Assembly: GCA_033807775.1 (NCBI GenBank)
Contig: CM066327.1
Location: 75,336,795-75,400,794, forward strand
DNA from: Saussurea involucrata
Taxonomy: Eukaryota; Streptophyta; Magnoliopsida; Asterales; Asteraceae
DNA length: 64,000 nucleotides
Direction: 5' to 3'
Part shown: positions 21,113-33,171 of the stretch, one piece after another
Position numbering within the stretch: the stretch's first letter is position 1
How the letters are laid out: each line of letters starts with the position of its first letter
Notes under the pieces: generated by a model
The model's database searches: none
What the model was told of the DNA's origin: nothing
What the model saw: only the letters and a program-made list of their open reading frames with translations
Position numbers and translations under genes: made by a program

Positions 21113-21724
21113 ATGACCCTCGAGGAGGCAAGGGACAACGTCGACGTAGTATCAGGTACGTTCCTAGTTAACTCCTTGCATGAACGTGTTTTGTTTGATT
21201 CAGGTGCAAACCACTCTTTTGTATCAAGTTCTTTTTGCAAACAATTTATCACTCCCATTAGTACCTTATCTGACGGCCTAGTAGTGGAAGTAGCCAATGG
21301 ATATCAAGTTTTGATTCGGGAATTTTATGATAGTTGCACCTTAGAGAAGATGGGGAATCCGTCGTGGTGAATTGTTTACCAATCGCTATAGGAGGATTTG
21401 ATGTAGTAGTAGGGACATATTGGTTGTCTAAGAATAGTGCCAATATCTTTTGCGCTAAGAAGATGGTTTGAATGCCCTTGGTAAGTGGGGGTATGGTGAC
21501 TATTTATGAGAGAAAGGTAAGAGAACTACCTCGATCATCTCATCGTTAAAGGCGTGCAGATGTCTATCTAAGGGCTATTTCTCGAATTTTGGCCGACGTA
21601 GTAGATGCGAAGCTAGAAAAGAAAAATATTGAAGACGTTGACGTAGTACGTGAATATCAGGATGTCTTTCCGGAAGATCTACCCAGTTTACCACCTTAAC
21701 GGCAAGTAGATGTGATAACCTTGT
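21113..21724 (+). pseudogene. Element I protease and start of RT linker, broken
   Basis: The retropepsin motif VLFDSGANHSFVSSSF lies near 21190. A frame change follows near 21355, then GGFDVVVGTYWLS and the linker YQDVFPEDLPSLPP, which in intact gypsy elements precedes RT. A TAA interrupts it at about 21699 and the frame ends at 21724. Confidence 0.8.
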
Positions 21725-21961
21725 AAGTTCCTCTATTATTTTATGTATATTCCTAGTTTAAGAAGTGATTTAATTTATTATTTTAGGTGAAGGTATAGTT
21801 TAGGGGTAGTTGGTAGCATGGTTATTTTATGATTTTATGTGAATGTATTAAAGCTTAAATTGTTATTTTATGTATTAGAAGTTGAGGGAAAGTTTTAATA
21901 TGTGTTTGCTTATGGTATTATGATCATTAATGGGTAGTTGAAGGTTGATAGTGAAAATAGT

Positions 21962-21966
<5 letters not shown>

Positions 21967-22055
<89 letters not shown>
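21967..22055. repeat. (AC)n(AT)n microsatellite
   Basis: About 17 AC units are followed by about 27 AT units. Two short open frames across it are only readings of the repeat. Confidence 0.98.
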
Positions 22056-22056
<1 letters not shown>

Positions 22057-22931
22057 GAGTCATTGTTTTAAAGGTGAGTCATTCTCTTAATTTCCAGATT
22101 TTTAAAAAGCGTGAAGTGTGTGTGGGTTGGGGGTCGTTCAAGAGAAGAAAGAACAAGGAAGAGATAGAGAAAGAAGTATAGGGTTTCCTCAACTAGGTGA
22201 TCTAAAGAGGAGTTCATTTAAGTTGCAGGCTTAGTTACTAGTAAGTGAAGTTTGATATGAGTGGTTTTTGGTTGTGTGGTTTGCACGTGTGTGGCTTCTA
22301 ACTCTTAATAAGGTAAGTTTTCTTTTAACCATTTTTGAACTGGAATACTTATGTTATGAAGTGGTTAATATGTGATATATGTAGTAATGATTATGAGTTA
22401 TATGGAATGTGATTAGTGATTATTAGAATGCAATCTCATCTGTTTGAGCATTGCACTACACTATTGCATTTTGACCGGACTTAGAGGCCGGATGGAGTTA
22501 GATGTATCGAAAGGGGCAACGGAGTAGGTTGTATTTGAGATACTTCGGAGCACATTAATTAGTTGTTCTTAGCGGCTAACAAATTCTGATATGGCCATAG
22601 GTTATTGTTTCCTGTTATGGACCAACGGAGTGTGTTGTGCACATTGTATAAGATTTAAGATGAGATTTAAGATGTGATTTATTGATAATGGTGTCATATC
22701 AATGTTTTCATAATACTGTTATTGAAATGTTTTGGATTATCTTACTTAGATCAATTGGTGTAAACCTCATTGTTTTCCAAACATGTATTCCAGGACAGAT
22801 GGTGGGTAAGGCAAAAGAAAAAGATACGTTGTGATGTTATGTGAAGAAATGTGATGTATGTGGAAAGCTATTACGAGTTACTACTTCTAGCTGAACAATG
22901 TTATATGTTAATGGTTTTGTTTGATGTAGCA

Positions 22932-22932
<1 letters not shown>

Positions 22933-22962
<30 letters not shown>

Positions 22963-22966
22963 TGTG
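22933..22966. repeat. (TATG)n microsatellite
   Basis: About eight perfect TATG units lie inside the long LTR of element I. Confidence 0.97.
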
Positions 22967-24534
22967 ACAAAGTACGAGGAGCAAAAAGTTGGTACTTTAA
23001 TATGTCGTTAGTCTTGGACTTTGGGACCCAATATGTATACCTATTATATGTTAAACAAGTAAACAATCGCCATGCACAATCGCCACTGGTCTGACGGGTT
23101 TTAATGCCCTCTTAGCTGATATCTTCTTCATTGTTTACAAAAATCAGTGTGAGGTGCGATTTGGAAAACCCTTGAGAGCGGTTTTGAGCCTTCCCACCCC
23201 TCTCCTCCATAAATATCGACCCTAGGGTTTTGTAGATCATTGATTGAGCTTCTCTTTGGTGCTTGGTGACATCTAAAGTCAAGGGAATCAAGCTAGGATC
23301 AAAGATCAACTCCACCTCCTCCTACAATTTGGGGTTAGCATGTTTCTAGGTTTTCTTCCAAAAACCTAAGTGGTGAGTTTTAAAGACTTTGTAAAAACTA
23401 GATATGTGTCTAAATGTATTTTTCCCTCATTATCTCATGTTCTACTTGTCATATCTCTCTCATTGGTAAAATGTTCATCTTTGCATATTTTGAAGTTTAT
23501 TGAGCTTTTTGGGGTAAATCACTTTATTTGGTATCTTGATAAACATGGGTTATATTTAAAAGTATTTTGGAGAGCTTTTATGAAACCTCATTTTTATTTT
23601 GTCCTTTCATGAAAGTACACATATTTTGGAGTATTTAACCTAACTTGAGGTTTTGGTCTATATTAGACATTCTTATGCTCAATGTTACTTGTTTATGGCC
23701 TTATGCTTTGGTATATATGGTAGATGGTTCTACTACTTGAAAATAACCTATATGGGGTCATAGGGTTATTTGACCTAATTTGAGGTACTTGAGTATTTTA
23801 TAAGTCACATTTCATATTCGATATGATGGTTTGACCACTAGTTTACCATAAGGGTATTATGTACAATTTGCTTGGATTAAATGTTTACATTGGTTATATG
23901 AATATGGTGGATGAACCTTTCAAATAGGAACTAGGAGGATTAAGTCTTGTGGTGCCACCTTGGAGGCATTCACTAGGATCTCCGCCATTAGGGTAATGCC
24001 TTGGATGTAGTCCTCAATGTGTCGGTCCTTGTGGTGTTACTGTTGAGAGTAGACACTAAGGTAAATCGACTATTGAGATGAAACTTGATCGGTGCTATGG
24101 GTATCCACCATAGATTCCAACTAATGAGTTATGTAATTGTATAATTCGATTCTAACCGTTATATGTTGTTATATTTATTTGTTCCAACTCACTAGGCTTT
24201 TTGGCCTAATATTTATTTGGTGTCAACGTGTATCTCAGGTTCTAGTGACGTAGTCGCCAAGAAGGGTTATCCAGTTTATCAGTGAGCTTGGGGAGCATTT
24301 TTGGGACACCATTGTTTGGACATAATTTGGGATGATAGATGACACCCGATTGTAATATTTTTTTCTTTGAAGGATTAGATTATTAGGTTGTTATCTTTTA
24401 CCATTTGATTACAAACTTGTAATTAACATGTGAATATTGTTTTCCTCCTTTTGGGATGACTCATATCTTGACATTTATATACCACATTTATGTTATATGG
24501 AAATTTTTCTTTGTCTAAGTTTTCAGGGTGTTAC

Positions 24535-24786
24535 AGAGCCTTTTAGAGTCTCACGTCTGTTAGCAGGGGCAAAGCCAAACAGTGGTGGAGCCACTTTAGC
24601 ACCAGAAGGTGCACTTGAGATTTGTCTATGTTTAAAAATATGTTGAATTTGCGTTTTTCATTTGTATTACATCTGTTGTATTTCTTGTTGGGGGAATGGT
24701 ACTAGTGACACTTAGAAGAGTTGAGTGATAGTTAGATGCACGTGAATGATGTAGCTATTGCATAACAGCTGTTAATGGGTTTTAGT
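24535..24786. other. Unassigned spacer
   Basis: This lies between the end of LTR I and the start of the next LTR-like sequence. No coding or repeat feature is recognised. Confidence 0.5.
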
Positions 24787-27206
24787 AACACCCGACCTTT
24801 ATCTAGTCTTTATATAAGACTTGGTTTATTATTTGTTAAGGATAAATCTAAAATTCCATTTGAGGTAATTCAAGTATTGATTTGAAGAAAGGAACTTTAT
24901 CCTTTATTTGTTGTATCATTGAAAATTTTAAATTAGTTGTTCTTTCAAAATTTGAGAGTGTTACACATCCCATCACGGAAGTGTTATATGTCTAATTACT
25001 CCTTATATAACCAGGAAAATGAATAAAATCAACAAGCTTGTGGTCATTCTTGATACCACTTCCTGCAATGTTTCTAGTACTCCTTTTCCCCAAATCATAA
25101 TACTTTTCTATTATGATTTTATGGAACACCCACTCATCCCATAGTCTCATGTCGTAGGGTTAAGTAGCAATATACAAACCTCTATTGTAAGTACAAGTCA
25201 GATAGGTCACCTAATAGTTAATCCATAACCCCTCACATATAGTTTATGGCTCTTTCTTATAATTAGATTTCTCTTCATCATAATTTCTCAATGTCCCACC
25301 ACCCTTGGTGTCTCTTGAATTATTATCATTCTTATTATATTAGTGTATGATATCAACATCTTATGGAATCTAACTAATGTAGTTCCTTTGTTAAGCACTT
25401 TGATTTCTACTTTTGTCTTTTTACTATAGTAATCATCAAGGCGACACTCAGATCTTGTTATTGTCATTGGTATCGCCACCCATAACAATATCATCAAATG
25501 ATTCACCGATCAAATCTTTCTTAATCACATCCTCTCGCATACCTTATACAGTTAATCATATTGAACATCTTGAGAGATGTTCTCCAAGAACAACACTCTT
25601 AGGACCCGAACATACTAGGCCTCATTTCCATTTCTACATCACCTGTGATTTTGCTAAGAACACCATTACAGTTATGGATTCTTCCAGTCATCCTTACAAT
25701 TGCTTCGTAACATAATCTCAACATTTTCCTAGCCCCATAACCACGTAATTTGAGTATCACTTCAAGTCACTTAACCTATATGGCATAATCCCTCATCCAA
25801 ACATACCTTTCATGAATCATCTTTTGTCCTCCCATTTCCCAAAAAACGAAATACAACGCATCACCATAACTCGATCGTGAGTTTTTATTATAGAAGATAT
25901 CTCCCATTAGAGTCTTATATCGTATTCATAACCTTAATCCCATAAGACCCCATGCCTATTACAAGTTACATTACGGGGATATTTATCCAACTCAAACTGA
26001 CTCCTATGCCTATTGATCCATTGCATTACAGTCTAAAACATTACATGACTCCAAATGAATGACTTACACCTTTTATACCTTTAAAACGTCTCATAACACA
26101 ATTTATGCATTTCTCCAAAACAAACGCTAAAAGTGCAGTTTTACCAAACGACGTCCATTTATAAGGTAAATCATCAAAACACATACATTTATGATTTATT
26201 TATCAAAGCACCCAAAAATCCCAAATTATGGGTGTTTCACAAGATTTATAAAATCAAACACCTCAAACAAGCACAACTAATCAAATATTCCAAGATTTGA
26301 TAATTATCATGTAAAGTACATAATTACTTCAAAATGGACATTTTTCGCATGTACAAAAGTTTCACAAAGCAATTTGAACTCACCTTGCTAGATTTAGGTT
26401 AAATATAGATTTTACCCCAATCTTGAGCTTCCTTGAAGTAACTTGAATCTACAAGCAATCCTTCCAAATCCTAGCTCCACAAGCTCTCAACACATAAACA
26501 AACTCCTTAGAATCATTCACTAAACATCTTATATTAAAATCTACATTTTGACCAAAACCCTAATTTTGACCTAACTTTCTCAAAATCATCTAAGCAAAAT
26601 TTGAAATAAGAACACTTGAAAGTCATAAATGGAGCATTTATAACTCATATAAAAGTTTAGAAAGGAGGAGGATGAACTCACCACTTAGGTTTTAAGAAAA
26701 AATCCCCAAGACCTAGAAACCTAAAGGAATGAAGATGAAAAATTGAATCTAGCATAAGTGATTGTAATCTCAAACTTTGATGATGAAAGAACACTTTGAT
26801 TTCCAAAAAAAACCCCAAAATTAGTTAGGGTTCGAACTAGGTGAAGGGGAACTGATTTGGCAGAGAAAGGGAATAGTATGAGAAGTGAGAAATGAGAAAA
26901 AGACTGAAAATCCATATTAAGTATAGCCTGCCCCATCCTGGACACACTGTCAGGCGAAGTTTCCATGGCAATGTCGCAGGGCATTGTCGCACAGATGGTA
27001 CAGTAGGTGCCCCCAAGCCTGCTACTTTTCCAGGAAATAGTGACACTGTCATAGTCATTTGGTATTGTCGTTGGGCCTGTATCGAGCCCCAAAATCTGAC
27101 TTTTCTCACATAGAGCACTCTCGGTTCTTTTCGGGACTAAAATAAACATATTTCTAACCTCAAAAGACAACGAGATGACTTTTACTACCGAAAATCCGGT
27201 GTTACA
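24787..27206 (-). repeat. Tekay-type LTR-like sequence, minus strand
   Basis: The right edge reads, on the minus strand, TGTAACACCGGATTTTCGG, a typical long-LTR start. The left edge has AGTAACACCC, which could be the degraded other end, but a second possible end (GAGTGTTACA) lies near 24965. Text around 26400-26710 matches LTR I on the opposite strand. No gag or pol is present, so a solo LTR is likely. No matching target duplication was found, so both the left edge and the solo status are uncertain. Confidence 0.5.
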
Positions 27207-28065
27207 TCTACCCAGTCATGTTCTTCAACCATCACACTCTTATCATTTCTTTGAGAGTTTTTTAATATGTATTTCTCTTTTTGTTTTGCACTTCTTGGTC
27301 TTTTATAGGAAGATTGTCAAGTTTGAGATGTCCTTGAAGAAGAAGATGAATTTGACTTTTTGGATATGCAATCCACTGCAAAATGACCTTTCTTTCCACA
27401 GTTGAAGCACACATCATTAGATTTCGGGTTAGAAGACAAAGTTTCAGTAATGAATGATGATCTTTTTGAGAATCTTCCTTTTGACCTTCTTTCAAAACTT
27501 ATTTTTCTGGCAATTTTATTGAAATTTGATGCAACTAAGGAAAGATAATCACTAATGTCTTGCGTTAATAAACTATCAGTCCGATTGTCAGAATCTTCGT
27601 TGGGATCAAAAGTGGATTTGTCATTGTGTTCACCAGAACTTTGTAGAATATGTGTCATATGTTACATGTGACATAGATCCTACTCTTTGAATCAGAAGAA
27701 ACAAAAGCAATAATTGTACTTTTAGTTTATTGAAAGGCATTTTTCCTTAGTACTTTAGTTTGCTTGAAATTATATAAATTTCCATATAAAGCAGTAAGAC
27801 GCATATGATGAAGATCCTTGGAAGTCTTTAACCACGCGGTTATGTTCTCTCATGAATAAGGTAAACAGTCATAAATTTGCATAGTACCTCAGCATTATCA
27901 AAGACTTTATTATACACTATAAGATCATTTAGAAGAGTCGTTTGTATTGTAGCATACCTCAGTTAAAGTTTCGTTCTTGTAGCATACAAACAATTTGTAT
28001 TGTCTAATGAGACTAATTCTTTTGGTTTGCTTAACTTCACAAGTCCCCTCATACAGAACGATAAG
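27207..28065 (-). pseudogene. gag: Element G gag, C-terminal part
   Basis: On the minus strand the sequence starts with VLYEGTCEVKQTKRISLIRQY (near 28050; the family has QYEGT.EVK..RI.L...Y). It runs through a Ser-rich part to a CFNCGKKGHFAVDC knuckle (near 27400) and ends at EEHDWVD beside the Tekay-type LTR. Several stops and frame changes are present. The N-terminal part lies 24 kb away at 51904-52248, separated by element E with an ATAAG duplication. The match of the two halves confirms the E insertion. Confidence 0.8.
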
Positions 28066-28356
28066 TGTTAGAGCATTATATTGTATTCAAGATTTATTGT
28101 AAAGTCCTTGTAAATTCAAAGTCATGTAAAGTCAAACTAGCATTAGAGTTTATTGTGTTGTAATTAGGAAGTATAAATAGGATTAGTTTAGCTTTGTTGT
28201 TAAGCTAGTTGATAGAAAGAGATCTTAATTGTAATATCTAGTGAGAGAAAGTTAGAGAGATTCTAGAGAGAGAAAGTCTTCAATTCTTATGTAAACTCAA
28301 GAATTCTCAAGATTAATGGATGGCGTATTGATTACCTAATAGAACTAGTGTTAACA
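28066..28356 (+). repeat. Element E 5' LTR (291 bp)
   Basis: TGTTAGAGC...GTGTTAACA. It contains AGTATAAATAG near 28170 as a TATA box. The right copy is 51611-51903. Confidence 0.9.
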
Positions 28357-29172
28357 ATTGGTATCAGAGCTTTGGGAGAAAGATTTGTGCACAATTTCAT
28401 CAAAATTCGTTCAAGATTTAATTGATTTTAGAAGATTTTTACCATTTTTAGAAAGTTTATTGTTCAGATTTTGAATTCTACTGATTTGAGGATATTTGGA
28501 TTCGAATTTGATTGAGTTAGATTCATTTTAGTGTTTGGAACACAATTCGTTTAGATGATTTGATCCAATTCTTCACAGATTAAGAGAATTGAGTAAATTT
28601 GTGAGAATTTTGTTCAAAAGTTATCAGTCCTGTATTTGGATCGAAAGTCATTGAATTTGACGTTTTTAGAAGTTTTGATCAACTAAAAAGTTGTTCAGAA
28701 TTGAATTTCAAGCAACCCTGCAAAATTTTAGTTCACAATTCGAAAAATCGAGCAAGTTATGGCAGATTAAAGTTTTCTGGTTCGACTTTTCACAAGATCT
28801 GAAGAACTCGCATGATTCATAAAGTTCTCGCATCTTTCATAAACTGTTCGCAGAATTCATCTGAAGTTTTTGCATCAACTGACTAAGGAAAAGTTAGTTT
28901 TCGCTTTGCTCAGTATACGAGAAGTATAGATCTCGTATTGTTCTTGATTGCTCAGTATACGAGAAGTATAGATCTCGTATTGTTTTTGCATCAAGTGACT
29001 AAGGAAAAGTTAGAGTTCGCATTAGTTTGTAGCGAACAGTGAGAGTTCGTATTGGTCTGTTGCGAGAAGTGAAAATGTTCGCATTAGTTTGATACGAAAA
29101 GTTGGTTTGTTCGCATCAGCCTATTGCGAGAAGTTGAGATTGTTCGTATTAGCTTGTTGCAAAAAGTGAATT
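28357..29172 (+). other. Element E leader with stem-loop repeats
   Basis: Non-coding. Two near-identical copies (about 28905-28945 and 28947-28985) each hold ATACGAGA-8 nt-TCTCGTAT, a perfect 8-bp stem. From 29015 there are five tandem 30-33-bp units (starts 29015, 29045, 29077, 29109, 29142) of the form GTTCGCATTAG...TTGCGAGAAGTG, each with inverted arms TTCGCA and TGCGA. Their place between primer site and gag is where packaging and dimer signals lie in other retroelements; that role is inference. Confidence 0.8.
28359..28370 (+). promoter_or_regulatory. Primer binding site of element E
   Basis: TGGTATCAGAGC, two bases after the LTR: the complement of initiator Met tRNA. Confidence 0.95.
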
Positions 29173-29433
29173 TGTTGTTCCCTAATCTAGCAAATGTAAT
29201 CAAAGTATGAACGTAAATCTAGAGAGAGAAAGTAGTATGTCATTCATGTATTCAAAGTGTAAGTACAAATGACAAAAGGTTATGAAAGTTTACAATGAGT
29301 TGCTTACAAACTATTACAAAGTCAAGCCTATTTATACCAACAATATACAAGGTATAAAGGCTTAAGACATGATATTGACTACTACAAGTACATTGACTTT
29401 ACAATAAATCTTAAATACAATAATGTCCTAATA
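29173..29433 (-). repeat. Element F 3' LTR (261 bp)
   Basis: On the minus strand it runs TATTAGGACATT...GGAACAACA. The expected TG start is TA, one base changed. Its first 40 bases resemble the E LTR (TTTAAGATTTATTGTAAAGTC). A polypurine tract (AAAGGGGGAGAA on the minus strand, about 29434-29447) directly precedes it, so it is the 3' LTR of a minus-strand element whose body lay to the right. The left flank is GAATT. Confidence 0.75.
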
Positions 29434-29799
29434 TTCTCCCCCTTTGGATTCAAGATTTAACCAAAATATAGCAGCAGTCTTCAGCACTTTATCTTCAAAA
29501 CTTTAACTTTGACCACATTAATCATTGAAGCTCTTACCATCTTCAAACACAAAATAATCTTCAATATGCTCTTTGTAAAGTCAATCTCTTCAACAAACAC
29601 TTCATCAAAATATCTTCAAGTCTTGTATATGAAAATCAGATCTTTGTAGCTTTAAAAACATGGAAGGTTCAAATTTTTCGCATCCAACATGAAATCACAA
29701 AAACTTTTCGTATCCAACTGAGTAGGTGAAGAGACTTTTCGGATCAAGCAACATGCGAAAACCTTACTTCTCGGATCCTTCTTGATGCGAGTTCTACAC
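29434..29799 (-). other. Element F 3' remnant
   Basis: This holds the polypurine tract and about 350 bp of A/T-rich 3' sequence carrying TTTTCGCATCC and ATGCGAA words like those in the E leader. It is cut at 29800 by the LTR of B. No coding sequence is recognised. The rest of F is gone. Confidence 0.65.
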
Positions 29800-30775
29800 T
29801 GTTGATCCAAACCCTCAGTGATTTGATAATGACCCTCTCTTGTATACTTAGTGAAAATTGTAAGTAAACAATATGTATCAGAGTTTCACTATTGCTGATA
29901 AGTACTAAGATCTTCCAGTACCGCTGATAGGAACTCTCGCTCTTTAGATTAAACATTCAGCGAGACTGTTCACCATAATATTCTGAGTATGTTCAGTACT
30001 TATGGTGATCGCTGATAAGTTAGTTGTTTACTTATGATCCCTGAAGACACGTTTCACGTCAACATAGGTTCTACGCTGAAGTCGAAGATCAAGCTCAAGA
30101 ACCAGCGACAAGTCTCCTAATGAACTGATGCGGATCAGCGAAGACTCAGATTTGTCCACTCAACGTGAAGTATCAAGTACAAGACTTCAGCTATCGCTGA
30201 ACTCTATCATTCACTGATGAAGAATGATAGATCGCTGAATCTTCGAAAAGCTGATCATGAAGTCTTCCGTACAAAGTACTTTTTGTCTCAACCACCCTTG
30301 CACGACTCCGTACGATATGTCAGAATAGAACCTCCTTATTGTCTGAATTCGTACAACAAATCTGATACTACACTGTTCAAACATGCGGCTATTAAGGTTG
30401 TCAACAAAGGTCAATGACATGCAACCAATCAGCTGCTACCACGTGTAAAGTGTAAACTGCAATGCATTAAATGCATGCAGTATATAAGAAGAAGAACTCA
30501 CTTTATTTTGGATGCAACTTGCTAACTCTGGACAAGTTCATCCTTCTTATCTTGAGATAGGTTATTATTAGTAATTTCCTTCTCCTTCTTAGTGCAAGAA
30601 ACTTAGTGTTTCAACTTGTTTAGATTTAGGATTTATCCTTAATCTTGTTTCCGCAACAAGCTGTAAATTGTTAATGATTTATCAATAAACAATTTAGAAA
30701 AATAAAATTTGTGTGTTTGTATTCACCCCCCCCCCCCCCCCTTCTACAAACTTGTATAACCCTTCGGGACCAACA
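29800..30775 (+). repeat. Element B 5' LTR (976 bp)
   Basis: TGTTGATCC...GGGACCAACA. It contains TCAGCGA/TCGCTGA words, promoter-like sites (next entry) and a C homopolymer of about 16 at 30726-30741. Confidence 0.95.
30440..30487 (+). promoter_or_regulatory. LTR B promoter module
   Basis: CACGTG (30440-30445), ATGCATTAAATGCAT (30462-30476, overlapping a CATGCA RY-type site) and TATATAAG (from 30480) lie within 50 bp. The same order is present in the LTRs of C, X and, with a decayed first box, solo LTR J. G-box and RY sites are known plant bZIP and B3 factor targets; use by this LTR is inferred. Confidence 0.7.
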
Positions 30776-30777
30776 AG

Positions 30778-30789
30778 TGGTATCAGAGC
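30778..30789 (+). promoter_or_regulatory. Primer binding site of element B
   Basis: TGGTATCAGAGC, two bases after the LTR: the complement of initiator Met tRNA. Confidence 0.95.
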
Positions 30790-30857
30790 GGATTTGTTTA
30801 AACTCATAAACAAGATCTAATCTATACTAAGATTTATCTTCCTTGCTATTTCTGAAA

Positions 30858-33171
30858 ATGGCCACCAACACAAACACAAACTATATAGACAATGGTTCTC
30901 TTGCAAAACCCCCTAGATTCTCCAGAGATAATTTTTATCTATGGAAAAATAGGATGACTCTCTTCCTAGAAGGTGTAGACCCTACTATGCCTTATTATCT
31001 TGAAAATGGCCCATTTATTCCTGTAAGAATTGATGTCGCAGTACGTGCCGCTGAGAATAGACCTGCTATTCCAGAAAGGCTGGTACCCAAAGATGTTCAT
31101 ACGTGGACTGACGAAGATAAGAAGAAAGTGGCTATCGACACAAAAGCCAGATCCATACTATCCATGGCTCTTCCTGACGAAGTCTACCATTCCGTCATGA
31201 ACCTGAAATCCTCAAAAGCCATGTGGGACACAATATGTGTTCAGTATGAAGGTACTGCTTAAGTCCAGGACTCTCGAAAGATCAACCTGGTAAGACGTAT
31301 GAAAGTTTCATTTGTGGTAAGAATGAGACTCTCTCTGAAGTTCACCAACGTTTTAATTGCTTAATAATAGATCTGAAAACTGTTGGTAAGGAATATTCTA
31401 ACTTTGAAGTGCTGACAAAGTTTCTAGAATGTTTACCTGAAAGTTGGGACAGTTATTCTATGTGTCTCAAGCTATCAAAAGATCTAAGATCAATGACTCT
31501 TGCTACCTTATATGGCACAATGCTGAATCATGAGCAATCAAGCTATCTTAAGAAGAATCTTGTAAAAGATTCCAAAAGCACCCCTGTTGCGTTAATCTCA
31601 GAGGAACCTTCTACTCAGCGACCCTCGGTCACTATCACTGAGTTAGAGAGTAACTCTGAAAGGTCATCAGATTCTGACTCTTCAGATGATGATGAATCTT
31701 TGGCTCTCCTAACTAAAAAGTTCAGGAGATTCGCCCAAAAGAAAATGTTCAGAAAGAACAAACCTCTTTCTATAACTGATAAGCCAAGATCATCAGCTAC
31801 TGTTGATAAGGCTACTGCTACTTGTTTTAACTACGAAAAGATTGGACATTTCGCTAACGAGTGTAGGTCTAAGAAAGTATCGAGAAACTCAGCGTTTCCC
31901 AATAAATCTTTTATTCCCAGGAATAAAGATGACAAATATTCTAAGCTGAAAGAAAAATATGCAAAGCTGAAAAGCTTCAAGAAGAAAGGCAAAGGCCTGA
32001 TGGTTTATGATTGGGCTGCTTCTGAAGAAGAAGAATCATCATCTAACTCTGAAGATGATGAAGCCAATCTCTGTCTTATGGCAAAGATTGAGGATGAGGA
32101 AGAAAGTTCAGACATTCCCTCTACTTCAACCTCTGCTATTCAGGTATCACCTTCCTTCTTTACAAATATTGCAAATATTGATGAAGCTGATAGTCTTCGC
32201 AAAATCGATCTCTTGACTCGAAGCTTATATGAAGCCATGAATGGCAAAACTATAATTGAAAACCAAATCTTGATCTCGCTGAACAACTTAAAAACTGTCA
32301 CCTTCAAATAGAAAAGCTTTCTAAAATTGAAGAAGATTTTAAAGATCAAGTGCATTTAAATCAGCTAGTCAAAATCGAACGAGCAGAAGCTATCGCTGCT
32401 TTGAAAGCTGAAAAGGCTACTGTTGAAGGATGGTGTAACTCTTCAACAAAGATCACTGAGATAATTAAGTCTCAGATACCCCTGAGTGATAAACGTGGTC
32501 TTGGTTACAAATATGAAACTCAAGAACCAACCACTGATCGTTCCATGCTCTTATTTGGAACTTTCGTATCCTCAGTCGCTGACACTTCATCCTCTCAGTG
32601 TTCGTCCTCCAGACCGCCTATCCCTGAGGAAATCTCTGCCTCTTCAAAAGGTAAAGAGAAAATGGTTTATCCAAAACCTACCTCTGTCTTTAAAGATAAA
32701 GGTAAAAGAATTGCGTTGAACCAAAATCCTCAGAAGGGTACTCAGCGTGGGTCTATTCAGCGATCTACTCCTAGACTCAGAGTGGATGTCCTTGGTAAGA
32801 AATCTGAAGAACCAAGTGTTCCTCCCATTTCTAAAGCCAAAAGCTTATTTGGTGCTGGTCCTTCTAATTCAAAATCTAAAGTTCAGCATTCAAATAGTCC
32901 TAGAACTAATTTTAGTTATAGGAAATGTTATCACTGTGGACTCGCTGATCATATTGCTAGTAAGTGCCCCACAGCCACCAAAGCTGATAAGATAGCTAAG
33001 GTGAAGATTGCCCCCAAGGCAAAGAAGACCACTGAGGTTAAGAAATTAACCAAAGTAAAGACTGACAAAGCTGAATCTTCAAATGCTGCGAAGATTGCTG
33101 AACCTTCCATTCCAACTGCTTCCACTGACAAACGTGTACACATGGTTAAGTGGGTACCCAAGAAAAACTAA
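30858..33171 (+). pseudogene. gag: Element B gag, broken
   Basis: The ATG at 30858 (MATNTNTNYIDNG) matches the start of C gag; an upstream in-frame start near 30843 is not conserved. Lesions are a TAA at 31260-31262 where C has a Glu codon, a deletion near 31295 shifting the frame, and a further frame change near 32260. The first knuckle reads CFNYEKIGHFANEC, with its second Cys changed to Tyr (C keeps Cys). The second, CYHCGLADHIASKC (near 32930), is intact. Between them lies a long acidic and coiled-coil region. It ends WVPKKN-TAA, directly before pol in the same frame. Confidence 0.9.

Larger units (their letters stand above)
18605..24534 (+). mobile_element. Element I: deleted Tekay-like Ty3/gypsy element
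   Basis: The stretches 18615-19450 and 23660-24534 are direct repeats, both ending GGGTGTTACA. The first is followed by a Met-tRNA-like primer site, then degenerate gag with zinc knuckles and a DSGANHSF protease, then the first residues of the RT linker (YQDVFPEDLPSLPP). The frame stops at about 21724 and the rest of RT, RNase H and integrase is missing. A polypurine tract is also missing, so an internal deletion probably runs from early RT to or into the 3' LTR. The 5' LTR is cut at its left by the H-like fragment. Confidence 0.75.
21725..24534 (+). repeat. Element I 3' LTR (left edge uncertain)
   Basis: The last 880 bp repeat the 5' LTR. The rest (to about 21725) has no coding content but holds a TATA-like CATAAATATCG near 23210, followed by a leader-like region. 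The segment TCCAAAAACCTAAGTGGTGAG near 23357 recurs on the other strand at about 26680-26710 in the next LTR, so both belong to one long-LTR family. A length near 2.8 kb is inferred. I do not see a clear TG start or polypurine tract. Confidence 0.6.

Noticed and set aside
21875..22181. Open frames reading Ile-Tyr or His-Thr repeats
   Set aside because: They are translations of the (AC)n(AT)n microsatellite.
24787..27206. Hidden host gene in the A/T-rich stretch
   Set aside because: No frame above about 150 codons with domain features; text matches a long gypsy LTR on the other strand.
30778..30789. TGGTATCAGAGC sites as parts of tRNA genes
   Set aside because: Only the 12-base complement of a tRNA end is present, next to LTRs; they are primer sites.
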